Source of the DNA: Thermoplasmatota archaeon
GTDB taxonomy: Archaea; Thermoplasmatota; Thermoplasmata; Thermoplasmatales; Thermoplasmataceae
Assembly: GCA_023484105.1 (NCBI GenBank)
Contig: JAMDBD010000015.1
Coordinates: forward strand, 1 to 53,312
DNA length: 53,312 nucleotides
Direction: 5' to 3'
The position numbers and the translations under genes are program-made. Position 1 is the stretch's first letter; each line of letters opens with the position of its first letter. Below are positions 52,857 through 53,312 of this stretch, one piece after another. The notes beneath the pieces were generated by a model. The model made no database searches. It saw only the letters and a program-made list of their open reading frames with translations, and was not told the DNA's origin.

Positions 52857-53312
52857 CTATGATCCGCCCATATTGAACAGATTGTGCCAAACACTGGTGC
52901 AGAATAGAGCATTATAGGCCATGTTATTTATCCTCTGAGCTACATTTCATCCAAGCATCCTCCGGTCTGCTGCAAATCCTGATTCGGAATTGCTTCTCTG
53001 ATGATACTGTTCCAGATATGACATTATATCGACAACAAACTCCTTCGGCATATTCTTCAATTTGTGGTCCATTCATCGTCATTTCTTATCGCCATAGGAT
53101 TAAACCTTCCGTCAAGGGTGGGGCGAATGATATCCGTGAATAATGTCAGGATCTGTATATTCCGAGCATGGGAAGTATCCTTGATACTGAATGCCCTGCC
53201 CTTTCAACTGTGTTCATCACTGTTCTATGGATATCATAAAAGATGGATCTCATATCCTTCCACTCCACTTCAAGCGTTCTCCAATCTTTTTTCATCTTCA
53301 GGTTCTATGATA
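52857..53312 (-). pseudogene. decayed IS transposase, truncated at the window edge
   Basis: The minus strand reads the C-terminal part of a DDE transposase with broken frames: an upstream piece TLEVEWKDMRSIFYDIHRTVMNTVERAG near 53150-53280, then after frame changes PKEFVVDIMSYLEQYHQRSNSESGFAADRRMLG. After RRMLG an in-frame TGA stands where homologues have Trp; the frame then continues with NVAQRINNMAYNALFCTSVWHNLFNMGGS and a stop at 52857-52859. The YHQRSNSESGF and ALFC...WHNL motifs are typical of IS4-like transposase ends. At least two frame breaks and a stop make it inactive. Confidence 0.8.

Noticed and set aside
1-53312. CRISPR array or cas genes
   Set aside because: No regularly spaced identical repeats and no Cas motif were seen; the tandem copies at 29-34 kb are two-copy units without spacers.

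Overview
The window looks like chromosome of a thermoacidophilic or heterotrophic Thermoplasmatales-type archaeon (phylum Thermoplasmatota). The evidence is a TRAM-domain aIF2-beta, a CTP-dependent riboflavin kinase with an N-terminal HTH (RbkR type), two geranylgeranyl-reductase-like flavoproteins, an SQR/DUF1641 pair, a GH15 glucoamylase, and two neighbouring genes resembling the Thermoplasma-specific mevalonate branch (mevalonate-3-phosphate 5-kinase and mevalonate 3,5-bisphosphate decarboxylase). Promoters also look archaeal: TATA boxes sit about 25 nt upstream of many GTG, TTG or ATG starts, which implies leaderless mRNAs. Shine-Dalgarno sequences appear mainly before operon-internal genes.

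Layout. 1-1206: AT-rich, palindrome- and repeat-rich DNA with one small ORF, ending in a 20-bp tRNA 3'-end-like fragment; probably the end of an integrated element. 1.7-5.8 kb: MFS transporter, PLP decarboxylase and a divergent DUF364-like protein. 5.8-8.5 kb: GT-C-like membrane protein and GT4 glycosyltransferase. 8.6-10.3 kb: SQR and DUF1641. 10.3-16.3 kb: glucoamylase, DEAD-box helicase, a decayed transposase and a PfkB sugar kinase. 16.8-22.3 kb: GGR-like flavoprotein, tRNA-Ser(GCU), an unlisted 52-aa gene, a CcdC-like membrane protein, a YyaL-type thioredoxin protein and a surface protein. 22.8-26.5 kb: a 1241-aa Hanks kinase/AAA-ATPase/TPR signalling protein. 26.8-28.1 kb: a double ribbon-helix-helix regulator followed by a divergent FtsZ-like protein without the usual GTP-binding G-box.

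28.1-34.9 kb is the oddest stretch. An operon runs on the minus strand: ABC permease, ABC ATPase, isochorismatase-fold protein, mevalonate-3-phosphate 5-kinase-like, mevalonate bisphosphate decarboxylase-like, HNH nuclease. It faces a FAD oxidoreductase. Three genes here each carry a perfect or near-perfect short tandem duplication (58, 105 and 160 bp). Two of these shift the frame.

35-52.8 kb is ordinary, densely packed chromosome: a GAF protein, two tandem histidine phosphatases, an ArsB-type transporter, the aIF2-beta/PIN/RbkR run, SDR reductase, phosphoesterase, a four-gene redox/hydrolase group, an old-yellow-enzyme relative, a PH-like/zinc-ribbon protein, a CinA-type protein and a coiled-coil protein. 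The window ends in a second decayed transposase. All functions are read from sequence motifs alone; no database search was possible.
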